Origin: Triticum aestivum
Taxonomy: Eukaryota; Streptophyta; Magnoliopsida; Poales; Poaceae
Direction: 5' to 3'
Assembly (NCBI RefSeq): GCF_018294505.1
Contig: NC_057800.1
Location: 477,090,530-477,154,529, forward strand
Length of the DNA: 64,000 nucleotides
Shown in pieces: positions 24,938 to 35,724 of this stretch; position 1 is the first letter of the stretch, and each line of letters opens with the position of its first letter. The position numbers and the translations under genes were made by a program. The notes beneath the pieces are model-generated. The model ran no database searches. It worked only from the letters and a program-made list of their open reading frames with translations, and was not told the DNA's origin.

Positions 24938-24953
24938 CCCGGCAACGGCGCCA
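24938..24953 (-). other. Primer binding site of the Athila-like element
   Basis: Complement reads TGGCGCCGTTGCCGGG, the site seen at 32662-32679 in another Athila element. It lies 11 bases inside the 5' LTR border at 24965 and fixes the strand of the element. Confidence 0.85.
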
Positions 24954-24964
24954 GAAATCCTTCT

Positions 24965-26547
24965 TGCTATCTCTTGAGCACTGCGTTGGTTTTCCCTTGA
25001 AGAGGAAAGGTTGATGCAACAAACTAGCGTAAGTATTTCCCTCAGTTTTTGAGAACCAAGGTATCAATCCAGTAGGAGGCTACGTGTGAGTCCCTCGCAC
25101 CTGCAGAAAACAAATAAATCCTCGCAACCAACGCAATAAGGGGTTGTCAATCCCTACACGGTCACTTACGAGAGTGAGATCTGATAGATATGATAAGATA
25201 ATATTTTTGGTATTTTTATGATAAAGATGAAAAATAAAATAAAAGCAAAGGAAATAACTAAGTATTGGAAGATTAATATGATGAGGATAGACCCGGGGGC
25301 CATAGGTTTCACTAGTGGCTCCTCTCAAGAGCATAAGTATTTTACGGTGGGTGAACAAATTACTGTTGAGCAATTGACAGAATTGAGCATAGTTATGAGA
25401 ATATCTAGGTATGATCATGTATATAGGCATCACGTCTGAGACAAGTAGACCGACTCCTGCCTGCATCTACTACTATTACTCCACACATCGACCGCTATCC
25501 AGCATGCATCTAGAGTATTAAGTTCATAAGAACAGAGTAACGCCTTAAGCAAGATGACATGATGTAGAGGGATAAACTCATGCAATATGATGAAAACCCC
25601 ATCTTGTTATCCTCGATGGCAACAATACGATACGTGCCTTGCTACCCCTATTGTCACTGGGAAAGGACACCGCAAGATTGAACCCAAAGCTAAGCACTTC
25701 TCCCATTGCAAGAAAGATCAATCTAGTAGGCCAAACCAAACTGATAATTCGAAGAGACTTGCAAAGATAACCAATCATACATAAAAGAATTCAGAGAAGA
25801 TTCAAATATTGTTCATAGATAAACTTGATCATAAACCCACAATTCATCGGTCTCAACAAACACACCGCAAAAAGAAGATTACATCGAATAGATCTCCACA
25901 AGAGAGGGGGAGAACTTTGTATTGAGATCCAAAAAGAGAGAAGAAGCCATCTAGCTAATAACTATGGACCCGAAGGTCTGGGGTAAACTACTCACACTTC
26001 ATCGGAGAGGCTGTGGTGTTGATGTAGAAGCCCTCCATGATCGATGCCCCTTCCGGCGGAGCTCCGAAACAGGCCCCAAGATGGGACCTCGTGGATACAG
26101 AAAGTTACGGCAGTGGAATTAGGGTTTTGGCTCCGTATCTGATCGTTTGGGGGTACGTAGGTATATATAGGAGGAAGAAGTACGTCGGTGGAGCAACAGG
26201 GGGCCCATGAGGGTGGAGGGCGTGCCTGGGGGGGGGGGGGGGGGTAGGCGCGCCCCTACCTCGTGGCCTCCCTGTTGGTTGCTTGACGTAGGGTCCAAGT
26301 CTCCTGGATCTTATTCGTTCCAAAAATCACGTTCTCGAAGGTTTCATTCCGTTTGGACTCTGTTTGATATTCATTTTCTTCGAAACCCTAAAATAGGCAA
26401 AAAACAGCAATTCTGGACTGGGCCTCCGGTTAGTAGGTTAGTCCGAAAAATAATATAAAAGTGGATAATAAAGCCCAATAATGTCCAAAACGGAAGATAA
26501 TATAGCATGGAGCAATCAAAAATTATAGATACGTTGGAGACTTACCA
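24965..26547 (-). repeat. 5' LTR of the Athila-like element
   Basis: 1583 bases, TGCTATCTCTTGAGC to GAGACTTACCA. The outer end has CTTACCA where the other LTR has CGTATCA, which breaks one arm of the terminal dyad. A G-run near 26229-26243 is longer than its counterpart near 19519-19528. Confidence 0.92.
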
Positions 26548-26552
26548 ATGAT

Positions 26553-28098
26553 GAGCCCAGATTTCGCAAAATGGTTTGAGGCAGTGAAATCTGAGATGGG
26601 ATCCATGTATGAGAACAAAGTGTGGACTTTGGTTGACTTGCCCGATGATCGGCAGGCGATAGAGAATAAATGGATCTTCAAGAAGAAGACTGATGCTGAC
26701 GATAATGTTACTGTCTACAAAGCTCGACTTGTTGCAAAAGGTTTTCGACAACTTCAAGGAGTTGACTACGATGAGACCTTCTCACCCGTAGTGATGCTTA
26801 AGTCCGTCCGAATCATGTTAGAAATTGCCGCTTTTTATGATTATGAAATTTGGCAAATGGATGTCAAAAGTGCATTCCTTAATGAATATCTTAAAGAAGA
26901 GTTGTATATGATGCAACCAGAAGGTTTTGTCGATCCAAAAGGTGCAAACAAAGTGTGCAAGCTCCAGCGATCCATTTATGGATTGGTGCAAGCCTCTCGG
27001 AGTTGGAATGCACGCTTTGATAGTGTGATCAAAGCATATGGTTTTATACAGTCTTTTGGAGAAGCCTGTATTTACAAGAAAGTGAGTGGGAGCTCTGTAG
27101 CATTTCTGATATTATATATGGATGACATATTGCTGATCGGAAATGATACTGAATTTCTGAATAGCATAGAAGGATACTTGAATAAGAATTTTTCAATGAA
27201 AGACCTCGGTGAAGCTGCTTATATATTGGGCATCAAGATCTATAGAGATAGATCAAGACGCTTAATTGGATTTTCACAAAGCACATACCTTGATAAAGTT
27301 TTGAAGAAGTTCAAAATGGATCAAGCAAAGAAAGGGTTCTTGCCTGTGTTACAAGGTGTGAAGTTGGGTCAGACTCAATGCCCGACCACTACAGAAGATA
27401 GAGGGAAAATTAAAGTCATTCCCTATGCTTCAGCCATAGGTTCTATCATGTATGCAATGCTGTGTACCAGACCTAATGTGTGCCTTGCTATTAGTTTAGC
27501 AGGGAGGTACCAAAGTAATCCAGGAGTGGATCACTGGACAATGGTAAAGAACATCCCGAAATACCTAAAAAGGACTATGGATATGTTTCTCATATATGGA
27601 GTTGACAAAGAGCTCGTCATAAACGGTTACGTTGATGCAAGCTTTGACACTGATCCGAATGACTCTAAGTCACAAACCGGATACATATTTTTATTGAATG
27701 GTGGAGCTGTCAGTTAGTGCAGTTCCAAGCCGAGCATCGTGACAGGATCGACGTGTGAAGTGGAGTACATAGTTGCTTTGGAAGCAGCAAATGAAGGAGT
27801 TTGTATGAAGGAGTTCATATCCGATCTAGGTGTCATACCTAGTGCATCGGGTCCAATGAAAATCTTTTGTGACAATACTGGTGCAATTGCCTTGGCAAAG
27901 GAAACCAGATTTCACAAAGGAACCAAGCACATCAAGAGACGCTTCAATTCCATCCACGATCAAGTCAAGGAGGGAGACATAGAGATTTGCAAGATACATA
28001 CGGATCTGAATGTTGCAGACCCGTTGACTAAGACTCTCTCACCTGCAAAACATGATCAGCACCAGGACTCCATGGGTGTTAGAATCATTATAATGTAA
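26553..28098 (+). pseudogene. Angela pol part 3: RT and RNase H, one nonsense codon
   Basis: Open to 27717. RT motifs are ENKWIFKKKTD, ARLVAKGFRQ, DYDETFSPV, MDVKSAFLN and the active site YMDD (27116-27127); methionine replaces the usual valine. RNase H follows (GYVDASFDTD, SQTGYIF). The sequence AVS-stop-CSSK near 27715-27717 is a nonsense change at a normally tryptophan position (TAG for TGG). The frame then continues to 28098 with EVEYIVALEAANE and DNTGAIALAK. Apart from the insertions upstream this is the best preserved polymerase here. Confidence 0.93.
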
Positions 28099-28120
28099 TC
28101 TAGATTATTGACTCTAGTGC

Positions 28121-28131
28121 AAATGGGAGAC
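28121..28131 (+). other. Polypurine tract of the plus-strand Angela
   Basis: AAATGGGAGAC directly precedes the 3' LTR start TGAAGG at 28132. It primes second-strand synthesis in this class of elements. Only ~20 bases separate it from the end of the RNase H frame. Confidence 0.8.
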
Positions 28132-28394
28132 TGAAGGAAATATGCCCTAGAGGCAATAATAAAGTTGTTATTTATATTTCCTTATATCATGATAAATGTT
28201 TATTATTCATGCTAGAATTGTATTAGACGGAAATTTAGTACATGTGTGAATACATAGACAAACAGAGTGTCACTAGTATGCCTCTACTTGACTAGCTCGT
28301 TAATCAAAGATGGTTAAGTTTCCTAGCCATGGATAAAGAGTTGTCATCTGAAGAACGGGATCACATCATTAGAGAATGATGTGATTGACTTGAC

Positions 28395-30082
28395 TGATGT
28401 CTGCTACACAACCTTCTTCTTGTAGACGTTGTTGGGCCTCCAAGTGCAGAGGTTTGTAGGACAGTAGCAAATTTCCCTCAAGTGGATGACCTAAGGTTTA
28501 TCAATCCGTAGGAGGCGTAGGATGAAGATGGTCTCTCTCAAGCAACCCTGCAACCAAATAAGAAAGAGTCTCTTGTGTCCCCAACACACCCAATACAATG
28601 GTAAATTGTATAGGTTCACTAGTTCAGCGAAGAGATGGTGATACAAGTGGTATATGGATGGTAGATAAAGGTTTTTGTAATCTGAAAATATAAAAACAGC
28701 AAGGTAACTAATGATAAAAGTGAGCACAAACGGTACTGCAATGCGTTGAAACAAGGCCTAGGGTTCATACTTTCACTAGTGTAAGTTATCTCAACAATAA
28801 TAACATAATTAGATCATATAACTATCCCTCAGCATGCAACAAAGAGTCACTCCAAAGTCACTAATAGCGGAGAACAAACTAAGAGATTATTGTAGGGTAC
28901 GAAACCACCTCAAAGTTATCCTTTCTGATCGATCTATTCAAGAGTCCGTAGTAGAATTACACGAAGCTATTCTTTCCAATCAATCTATCCTAGAGTTCGT
29001 ACTAGAATACCACCTTAAGACACAAATCAATCAAAACCCTAATGTCACCTAGATACTCCAATGTCACGTCAAGTATCCGCGGGTATGATTATACGATATG
29101 CATCACACAATCTCAGATTCATCTATTCAAACCAACACAAAGTACTTCAAAGAGTGCCTCAAAGTTTCTACCGGAGAGTCAAGATGAAAACGTGTGCCAA
29201 CCCCTATGCATAGGTTCATGGGCGGAACCCGCAAGTTGATCACCAAAACATACATCAAGTGAATCAATAGAATAACCCATTGTCACCACGGTTATCCCAC
29301 ACAAGATATACATCAAGTGTTCTCAAATCCTTAAAGACTCAATTCGATAAGATAACTTCAAAGGGAAAAATGAAACCATTAAAAGAGAGTAGAGGGGGAA
29401 AACATCATAAGATCCAACTATAATAGCAAAGCTCGTGATACATCAAGATTGTACCACCTCAAGAACATGAGAGAGAGAGAGAGATCAAACACATAGCTAC
29501 TGGTACATACCCTCAGTCCCGAGGGAGAACTACTCCCTCCTCATCATGGAGAGCACCGGGGTGATGAAGATGGCCACCGGAGAGGGATTCCCCCTCCGGC
29601 AGGGTGCCGGGACGGGTCTAGATTGGTTTTCGGTGGCTACGGAGGCTTTTAGCGGCGGAACTCCCGATCTATTGTGCTCCCCGATGGTTTTAGGGTATAT
29701 TGGTATATATAGGAGGAAGAAATACGTTAGGGGAGCCACGAGGGGCCCATGAGGGTGGAGGGCGCGCCCAGGGGGGGTGGGCGCACCCCCTGCCTCGTGT
29801 CTTCCTCGTTGCTTCCCTTACGTACACTCCAAGTCTTCTGGATTGCTTCCGTTCCAAAAATAAGTTCCGTGAAGTTTCAGGTCAATTGGACTCTGTTTGA
29901 TTTTCCTTTTCTGCGATACTCTAAAACAAGGAAAAAAACAGAAACTGGCACTAGGATCTAGGTTAATAGGTTAGTCCCAAAAATCATATAAAATAGCATA
30001 TAAATGCATATAAAAACATCCAAGGTTGACAATATAATAGCATGGAACAATCAAATATTATAGATACGTTGGAGACGTATCA
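28395..30082 (-). mobile_element. Solo LTR of an Athila-like gypsy element (second copy)
   Basis: TGATGTCTGCTACACAACC to GAGACGTATCA, 1688 bases, flanked by TTGAC at 28390-28394 and 30083-30087. Same family as 16145-17814, with dispersed differences and separate target duplications, so an independent insertion reduced to a solo LTR. The dyad GATACGT/ACGTATC is at its right end. Confidence 0.92.
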
Positions 30083-31229
30083 TTGACCCATCCGTTAGCT
30101 TAGCACTATGATCATTTAGTTTATTGCTATTGCTTTCTCCATAACTTATACATGTTCCTATGACTATGAGATTATGAAAATCCCGAATACCGGAGGAACA
30201 CTTAGTGTGATACCAACGTCACAACGTAATTGGGTGATTATAAAGATGCTCTACAGGTGTCTCCAATGGTGTATGTTGAGTTGGCATAGATCGAGATTAG
30301 GATTTGTCACTCTGATTATCGGAGAGGTATCTCTGGGCCCTCTCGGTAATGCACATCACTATAAGCCTTGAAAGCAATGTGACTGAGTTAGTTATGGGAT
30401 GTTGCATTATGGAACGAGTAAAGAGACTTGCCAGTAACGAGATTGAACTAGGTATGATGATACCAACGATCGAATCTCCGGCAAGTAACATACCGATGAC
30501 AAAGGGAACGACGTATGTTGTTATGCAGTTTGATCGATAAAGATCTTCGTATAATATGTAGGAGACAATATGAGCATCTAGGTTCCACTATTGGTTATTG
30601 ACCGGAGATGTGTCTCGGGCATGTCTACATAGTTCTCGAACCCATAGGGTCCGCACGCTTAATGTTCGATGACGATTTGTATTATGAGTTATGTGATTTG
30701 ATGTACCGAAGGTTGTTCGGATTCTCGGATGAGATCACGGACATGACGAGGAGTCTCAGAATGGTCGATACATGAAGATCAATATATTGGAAGCCTATGT
30801 TTGGACATCAGAATGGTTCCGGGTGAGTTTGGGAATATACCGGAGTACCGGGAGGTTACCGGAACCCCCCGGGAAGTATATGGGCCTTATTGGGCCATAG
30901 TGGGAGAGAGGAGAAGGGAGCCTAGGAGGCTCCCCAAGCCCAATCCGAATTGGTTGGGGGGGGGGGGGGGCGGCCCCCCTTTCCTTCCCTCTCTCTCCCC
31001 CTTCCTTCATCTCGTAATCCAACTAGGGAAGGGGGGAATCCTACTCCTGGTGGGACTAGGACTCCTCTTGGGCGCGCCATAGAGGGGCCGGCCCTCCCCC
31101 TCCTCCACTCCTTTATATACGGGGGAGGGGGGAACCCCATAGATACACAAGTTGATCTCTTAGCCGTGTGCGGTGCCCCCTCCACAGATTTCCACATCGG
31201 TCATATCGTTGTAGAGCTTGGGCGAAGCC

Positions 31230-32650
31230 TGATACGTCTCCAACGTATCTACTTTTCCAGACACTTTTGCCCTTGTTTTGGACTCTAACTTGCATGATTT
31301 GAATGGAACTAACCCGGGCTGACGCTGTTTTCAGCAGAATTACCATGGTGTTATTTATGTGCAGGAGCAAACGTTCTCAGAATGACCTTAAACTTCACGG
31401 AGATACTTTTCAGAAAATAAGAAAAATACCTGCCAAAGATGAAGGCCAGGGGGCCCACCGTCTCTCCACGAGGGTGGGGGGCGCGCCTGCCCCCCTAGGG
31501 CGTGCCCCCTACCTCGTGGGTCCCCTATTGCGTCTCCGACTCCAACTCCACCTCCATATATTGAGTTTCAATGAGAAAAAAATCAGGGAGAAGAAATCAT
31601 CGCGTTTTACGATACGGAGCCGCCGCCAAGCCCTAAAACCTCTCGGGAGGGATGATCTGGAGTCCATTCGGGGCTCCGGAGAGGGGAATCCGTCGCCATC
31701 GTCATCATCAATGATCCTCCATCACCAATTTCATGATGCTCACCGCCGTGTGTGAGTAATTCCATCGTAGGCTTGCTGGACGGTGATGGGTTGGATGGGA
31801 TCTATCATGTAATCAAGTTAGTTTTGTTAGGGTTTGATCTCTAGTATCCACTATGTTCTGAGATTGATGTTGCTATGACTTTGCCATGCTTAATGCTTGT
31901 CACTAGGGCCCGAGTGCCATGATTTCAGATATGAACCTATTATGTTTTCATCAATATATGAGTGTTCTTGATCCTATCTTGCAAGTCTATAGTCACCTAT
32001 TACGTGTTATGATCCGTTAACCCCTAAGTGACAATAATCGGGATACTTACCGGTGATGACCGTAGTTTGAGGAGTTCATGTATTCACTATGTGTTAATGC
32101 TTTGTTCCGGTTCTCTATTAAAAGGAGGCCTTAATATCCCTTAGTTTCCGTAAGGACCCCACTGCCACGTGAGGGTAGGACAATAGATGTCATGCAAGTT
32201 CTTTTCCATAAGCACGTATGACTATATTCGGAATACATGCCTACATTATATCAATGAACTGGAGCTAGTTTTGTGTCACCCTAGGTTATGACTATTACAT
32301 GATGAACCACATCTAGCATAATTATCCATCACCGATCCATTGCCTACGAGCTTTCCATATATTGTTCTTCGCTTATTTACTCTCCCGTTGCTATTGCTAT
32401 CATCACTACAAAATACCAAAAACATTGCTTTTACTGCTGTTACCTTTTGCTACTGTTATCATTACTATCATATTACTTTGCTACTAAACACTTTGCTGCA
32501 GATATTAAGTTTCCAGGTGTGGTTGAATTGACAATTCAGCTGCTAATACTTGAGAATATTCTTTGGCTCCCCTTGTGTCGAATCAATAAATTTGGGTTGA
32601 ATACTCTACCCCCGAAAACTGTTGTGATCCCCTATACTTGTAGGTTATCA
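31230..32650 (+). repeat. 5' LTR of the deleted Athila element
   Basis: 1421 bases, TGATACGTCTCC to TAGGTTATCA. The first 20 bases hold the dyad GATACGT (31231-31237) / ACGTATC (31243-31249). The U5-like 3' part (about 32495-32650) reappears at 33905-34060. Confidence 0.92.
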
Positions 32651-32661
32651 AGACTATTTTC

Positions 32662-32679
32662 TGGCGCCGTTGCCGGGGA
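32662..32679 (+). other. Primer binding site of the deleted Athila element
   Basis: TGGCGCCGTTGCCGGGGA, 11 bases after the LTR end. The same site is seen on the minus strand at 24938-24953 and, mutated, at 61021-61038. Confidence 0.88.
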
Positions 32680-32732
32680 GCATAGCTCTATTCTTTCAGT
32701 CACTTGGGATATATATATATGTGCTTATCATT

Positions 32733-33906
32733 ATGAAGAACTTGAGAGATCCAAAAACCAAGATCTATCCCTCAACTACGAGGGGAGGTAAGGAACTGCC
32801 ATCTAGCTCTGCACTTGATTCACCTTCTGTTTTGAGTAAGCTTGCGACACCTACACCTGCTTCTGCTATTCATTCTGATATGTCGCATGTTATTGATGAT
32901 GCCACTTCTGCTATGCATGATACTTATGATGAAACTACCTCTATGCCTGATACTACTATGCCACTTAGTGCTTTTCTTGATGAACAACTTGCCAGGGCTA
33001 GAGAAATTGAAAATATTGAATCTGATGATACTGATGAAAGTGATGATGAAGAACCACTTGCCATCCCTAAGGGTTATGTTTTTGATCAAGATGCTTATTT
33101 AGCTATTTTAGCTTGCAGAAATAGAACTGAACTTAAAAAATTATTAGCTAAATGGAGTAAGCAATCCCAAAATGCTAGAATGAAACCTGACCCTGCTTTT
33201 GCTACTTCACCTATCTTTGTTACTGATAAGGATTATGAATTCTCTGTTGATCCCGATATAATTACTTTGGTTAAATCTGATCCTTTTCATGGTTATGAAT
33301 CTGAAACTGTTGTGGCACATCTTACTAAATTAAATGATATAGCTACCCTATTTACTAAAGATGAGAGAACTCGCTACTTTTATATCCTTAAAATATTTCC
33401 GTTCTCATTAAAGGGTGATGCTAAGATATGGTTTAATTCTCTTGATCCTGGTTGTGTGCGTAGTCCCCAGGATATGATTTACTACTTCTCTGCTAAATAT
33501 TTCCCTGCTCATAAGAAACAAGCTGCTTTAAGGGATATATATAATTTTGTGCAAATTGAAGAAGAGAGTCTCCCACAAGCTTGGGGAGGCTTCTCCAATT
33601 ACTTAATGCTTTGCCTGATCATCCTCTTAAGAAAAATGAAATACTTGATATCTTTTATAATGGACTAACCGATGCCTCCAGAGATTACCTGGATAGTTGT
33701 GCTAGTTCTGTTTTCAGGGAAAGAACACCGGATGAAGCTGAAATTCTATTGAATAATATGTTGACAAATGAAAATAATTGGGCACCTCCGGAGCCAATTC
33801 CCGAGCCTATTCCTAAACCAACTCCGAAGAAGAGGGGTATTCTATTTCTCAGTCCTGAAGATATGCAAGAGGCAAAGAAATCTATGAAAGAGAAAGGTAT
33901 TAAAGC
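32733..33906 (+). pseudogene. Athila-lineage gag, frameshifted and truncated
   Basis: ATG at 32733 (MKNLRDPKTKIYPSTTR). An acidic N-terminal region (SDDTDESDDEEP) is followed by the retrotransposon gag domain (DPFHGYESETVVAHL, FPFSLKGDAKIWFNSL, YFSAKYFPAHKK). A one-base frame change near 33583 (QAWGGF, where the other frame gives WGRLLQLLNALPDH) moves the rest to the frame that runs 33581-33906. That part ends in a proline/lysine-rich stretch (PIPEPIPKPTPKKRG). The frame then runs into LTR sequence. Confidence 0.9.
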
Positions 33907-34060
33907 TGCAGATGTTAAGTTTCCAGGTGTGGTTGAATTGACAACTCAGCTGCTAATACTTGAGAATATTCTTTGGCTCCCCTTGTGTCGAATCAATAAA
34001 TTTGGGTTGAATACTCTACACTCGAAAACTGTTGCGATCCCCTATACTTGTGGGTTATCA
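33905..34060 (+). repeat. Remnant of the 3' LTR of the deleted Athila element
   Basis: About 155 bases matching 32495-32650 and ending TGGGTTATCA. The join to gag lies in the shared word GCTGCAGAT (33905-33913, also 32495-32503), a microhomology that probably guided the deletion. Confidence 0.88.
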
Positions 34061-34381
34061 AAGCCCTGCGTCGGTAACTTCATCATCACCGTCATCACGC
34101 CGTCGTGCTGACAAAGCTCTCCCTCGACACTCAGCTGGATCTAGAGTTCGTGGGACGTTACCGAGCTGAACATGTGCAGATCGTGGAGGTGTTGTACCTT
34201 TGGTGCTAGGATCGGTCGGATCATGAAGACGTATGACTAGATCAACCATATTTTCATAACGCTTCCGCTTACGGTCTACGAGGGTACGTGGACAACACTC
34301 TCCCCTCTCATTGCAATCCATCACCTAGATAGATCTTGCGTGTGCATATGAATTTTTTTGAAATTATTGCGTTTCCCAACA

Positions 34382-34672
34382 AGAACAACCATTATTCTCT
34401 GATTTAAATGAATAACCATCTCGCATCAAACAAGATCCAGATATAATGTTCATGCTCAACGTTAGCACCAAATAACAATTATTTAGGTCTAAAACTAATC
34501 CCGACGGTAGATGTAGAGGTATTGTGCCGACGGCGATCACATCGACTTTGGAACCATTTCCCACGCGCATCGTCACCTCGTCCTTAGCCAATCTTCGTTT
34601 AATCCATAGCCCATGTTTCGAGTTGCAAATATAAGCAATAGAACCAATATCAAATACCCAGGTGCTACTAAG
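34382..34672 (-). pseudogene. Angela protease region of the host minus-strand element
   Basis: The minus-strand reading gives the protease start as VFDIGS near 34640-34660, where related copies have DTSS, then MRVGNGSKVDVIAVGT, PSGLVLDLNNCYLV and YSFKSENNGCS. It runs into the insertion point of the plus-strand Angela; the same protein resumes at 11210. A small frame change near 34675 separates it from gag. Confidence 0.85.
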
Positions 34673-35544
34673 AGCAGGTACACATCAATAACATGCATAT
34701 CAAATATAACTTTCACTTTGTCATCCTTCTTATCCGGCAAATACTTGGGGCAGTTCCGCTTCCAGTGACCAGTACCTTTGCAGTAGAAGCATTCAGTTCC
34801 AGGCTTAGGTCCAGACTTGGGATTCTTCCCTTGAGCAACAACTTGCTTGCTGTTCTTCTTGAAGTTCCCCTTCTTCCCTTTGCTCTTTTTCTTGAAACTA
34901 GTGGTCTTGTTAACCATGAACACTTGATGCTCCTTCTTGATTTCTACCTCTACAGCCTTTAGCATCGCGAAGAGCTTGGGAATTGTCTTTTCCATCCCTT
35001 GCATATTATAGTTCATCACGAAGCCTTTATAGCTTGGTGGCAGTGATTGAAGAACTCTGTCAATGACACTATCATCAGGAAGATTAACTCCCAGCTGAGT
35101 CAACTGGTTATGGTACCCAGACATTCTGAGCATGTGTTCATTGACAAAACTATTCTCCTTCATTTTGCACCTATAGAACTTGTTGGATACTTCATATCTC
35201 TCAACCCGGTCATTTGCTTGAAATATTAACTTCAACTCCTGGAACATCTCATATGCTCCATGACGTTCAAAACGTCTTTGAAGTCCCAATTCTAAGACGT
35301 AAAGCATGGCACACTGAACTATTGAGTAGTCATCAGCTTTGCTTTGCCAAACATTCATAACATCTGGAGTTGCTCCTGCAGTGGGTCTTGCACCTGGCGG
35401 TGCTTCCAGGACGTAATTCTTCTGTGCAGCAATGAGGATAATCCTCAAGTTACGAATCAAGTCCGTGTAATTTCTACCATAATCTTTCAACTTAGCTTTC
35501 TCTAGGAACGCATTAAAATTCAAGGGAAGGCTAGCATGGGCCAT
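34573..35544 (-). CDS. Angela gag reading frame, 323 codons, open
   Basis: Starts at the ATG complement 35542-35544 (MAHASLPLNFNAFLEKAKL). It covers the capsid-like region (LRIILIAAQKNYVLEAPPG, FERHGAYEMFQELKLIFQA, LPPSYKGFVMNYNMQG), a basic stretch (KKKSKGKKGNFKK) and an intact CCHC zinc knuckle CFYCKGTGHWKRNC (about 34746-34790). It is the only gag in the window without internal stops. The last ~35 residues after VIDVYL are out of frame relative to the other copies because of a small deletion, so the gag-protease fusion is lost. It belongs to a dead, interrupted element; expression is unlikely. Confidence 0.85.
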   Translation of the reverse strand: MAHASLPLNFNAFLEKAKLKDYGRNYTDLIRNLRIILIAAQKNYVLEAPPGARPTAGATPDVMNVWQSKADDYSIVQCAMLYVLELGLQRRFERHGAYEMFQELKLIFQANDRVERYEVSNKFYRCKMKENSFVNEHMLRMSGYHNQLTQLGVNLPDDSVIDRVLQSLPPSYKGFVMNYNMQGMEKTIPKLFAMLKAVEVEIKKEHQVFMVNKTTSFKKKSKGKKGNFKKNSKQVVAQGKNPKSGPKPGTECFYCKGTGHWKRNCPKYLPDKKDDKVKVIFDMHVIDVYLLLVAPGYLILVLLLIFATRNMGYGLNEDWLRTR

Positions 35545-35724
35545 TGATCTACAACAACATAGATATGCAAAAACTATCAGGTACTAAGTCCATGATAAAT
35601 TAAAGTTCAATTAATCATACTACTAAAGAACTCCCACTTAGATAGACATCCCTCTAGTCATCTAAGTGATCACGTGATCCATATCAACTAAACCATGTCC
35701 GATCATCACGTGAGATGGAGTAGT
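35545..35724 (-). other. Angela 5' leader of the host element, up to the LARD insertion
   Basis: Untranslated leader matching the complement of ~13980-14163. It ends in GTAGT (35720-35724), the LARD target duplication, and continues at 47578. No gene. Confidence 0.85.

Larger units (their letters stand above)
18256..26547 (-). mobile_element. Athila-like gypsy element lacking polymerase (gag and protease only)
   Basis: Flanked by ATGAT (18251-18255 and 26548-26552). Two ~1.58 kb LTRs (18256-19834, 24965-26547) enclose ~5.13 kb. The primer site TGGCGCCGTTGCCGGG reads leftward from 24953, so the element lies on the minus strand. Gag and an aspartic protease occupy 24728-22646. The remaining ~2.8 kb to the 3' LTR has no RT, RNase H or integrase that I can recognise. 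It is probably a non-autonomous family of the Sabrina/Fatima kind in wheat (name unverified). Confidence 0.88.
31230..34060 (+). mobile_element. Internally deleted Athila-lineage gypsy element
   Basis: Flanked by AAGCC (31225-31229 and 34061-34065). It has a full 5' LTR, a primer binding site and most of gag, then jumps from gag directly to the last ~155 bases of the LTR. Protease, polymerase and ~1.27 kb of the 3' LTR are missing. Both outer ends and the target duplication are intact, so the loss happened within the element after insertion or during reverse transcription. Confidence 0.92.
11211..34381 (+). mobile_element. Complete plus-strand Angela-type Ty1-copia element with four nested insertions
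   Basis: It is flanked by AGAAC on both sides (11206-11210 and 34382-34386). Both LTRs begin TGAAGGAAATATGCCC and end CCAACA. Removing the four nested insertions, each with one copy of its target duplication, leaves ~8.67 kb, the usual full length for this family. Gene order is gag-protease-integrase-RT-RNase H, as in Ty1-copia. It inserted into the protease/integrase region of an older minus-strand Angela. Confidence 0.95.
28132..34381 (+). repeat. 3' LTR of the plus-strand Angela, split by two insertions
   Basis: LTR pieces are 28132-28394, 30088-31229 and 34066-34381; together ~1721 bases, matching the 5' LTR. It ends TTTCCCAACA at 34381 and is followed by the AGAAC duplication. TATATA at 31114-31119. 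A long G-run near 30956-30970 has no equal in the 5' LTR. Confidence 0.93.
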
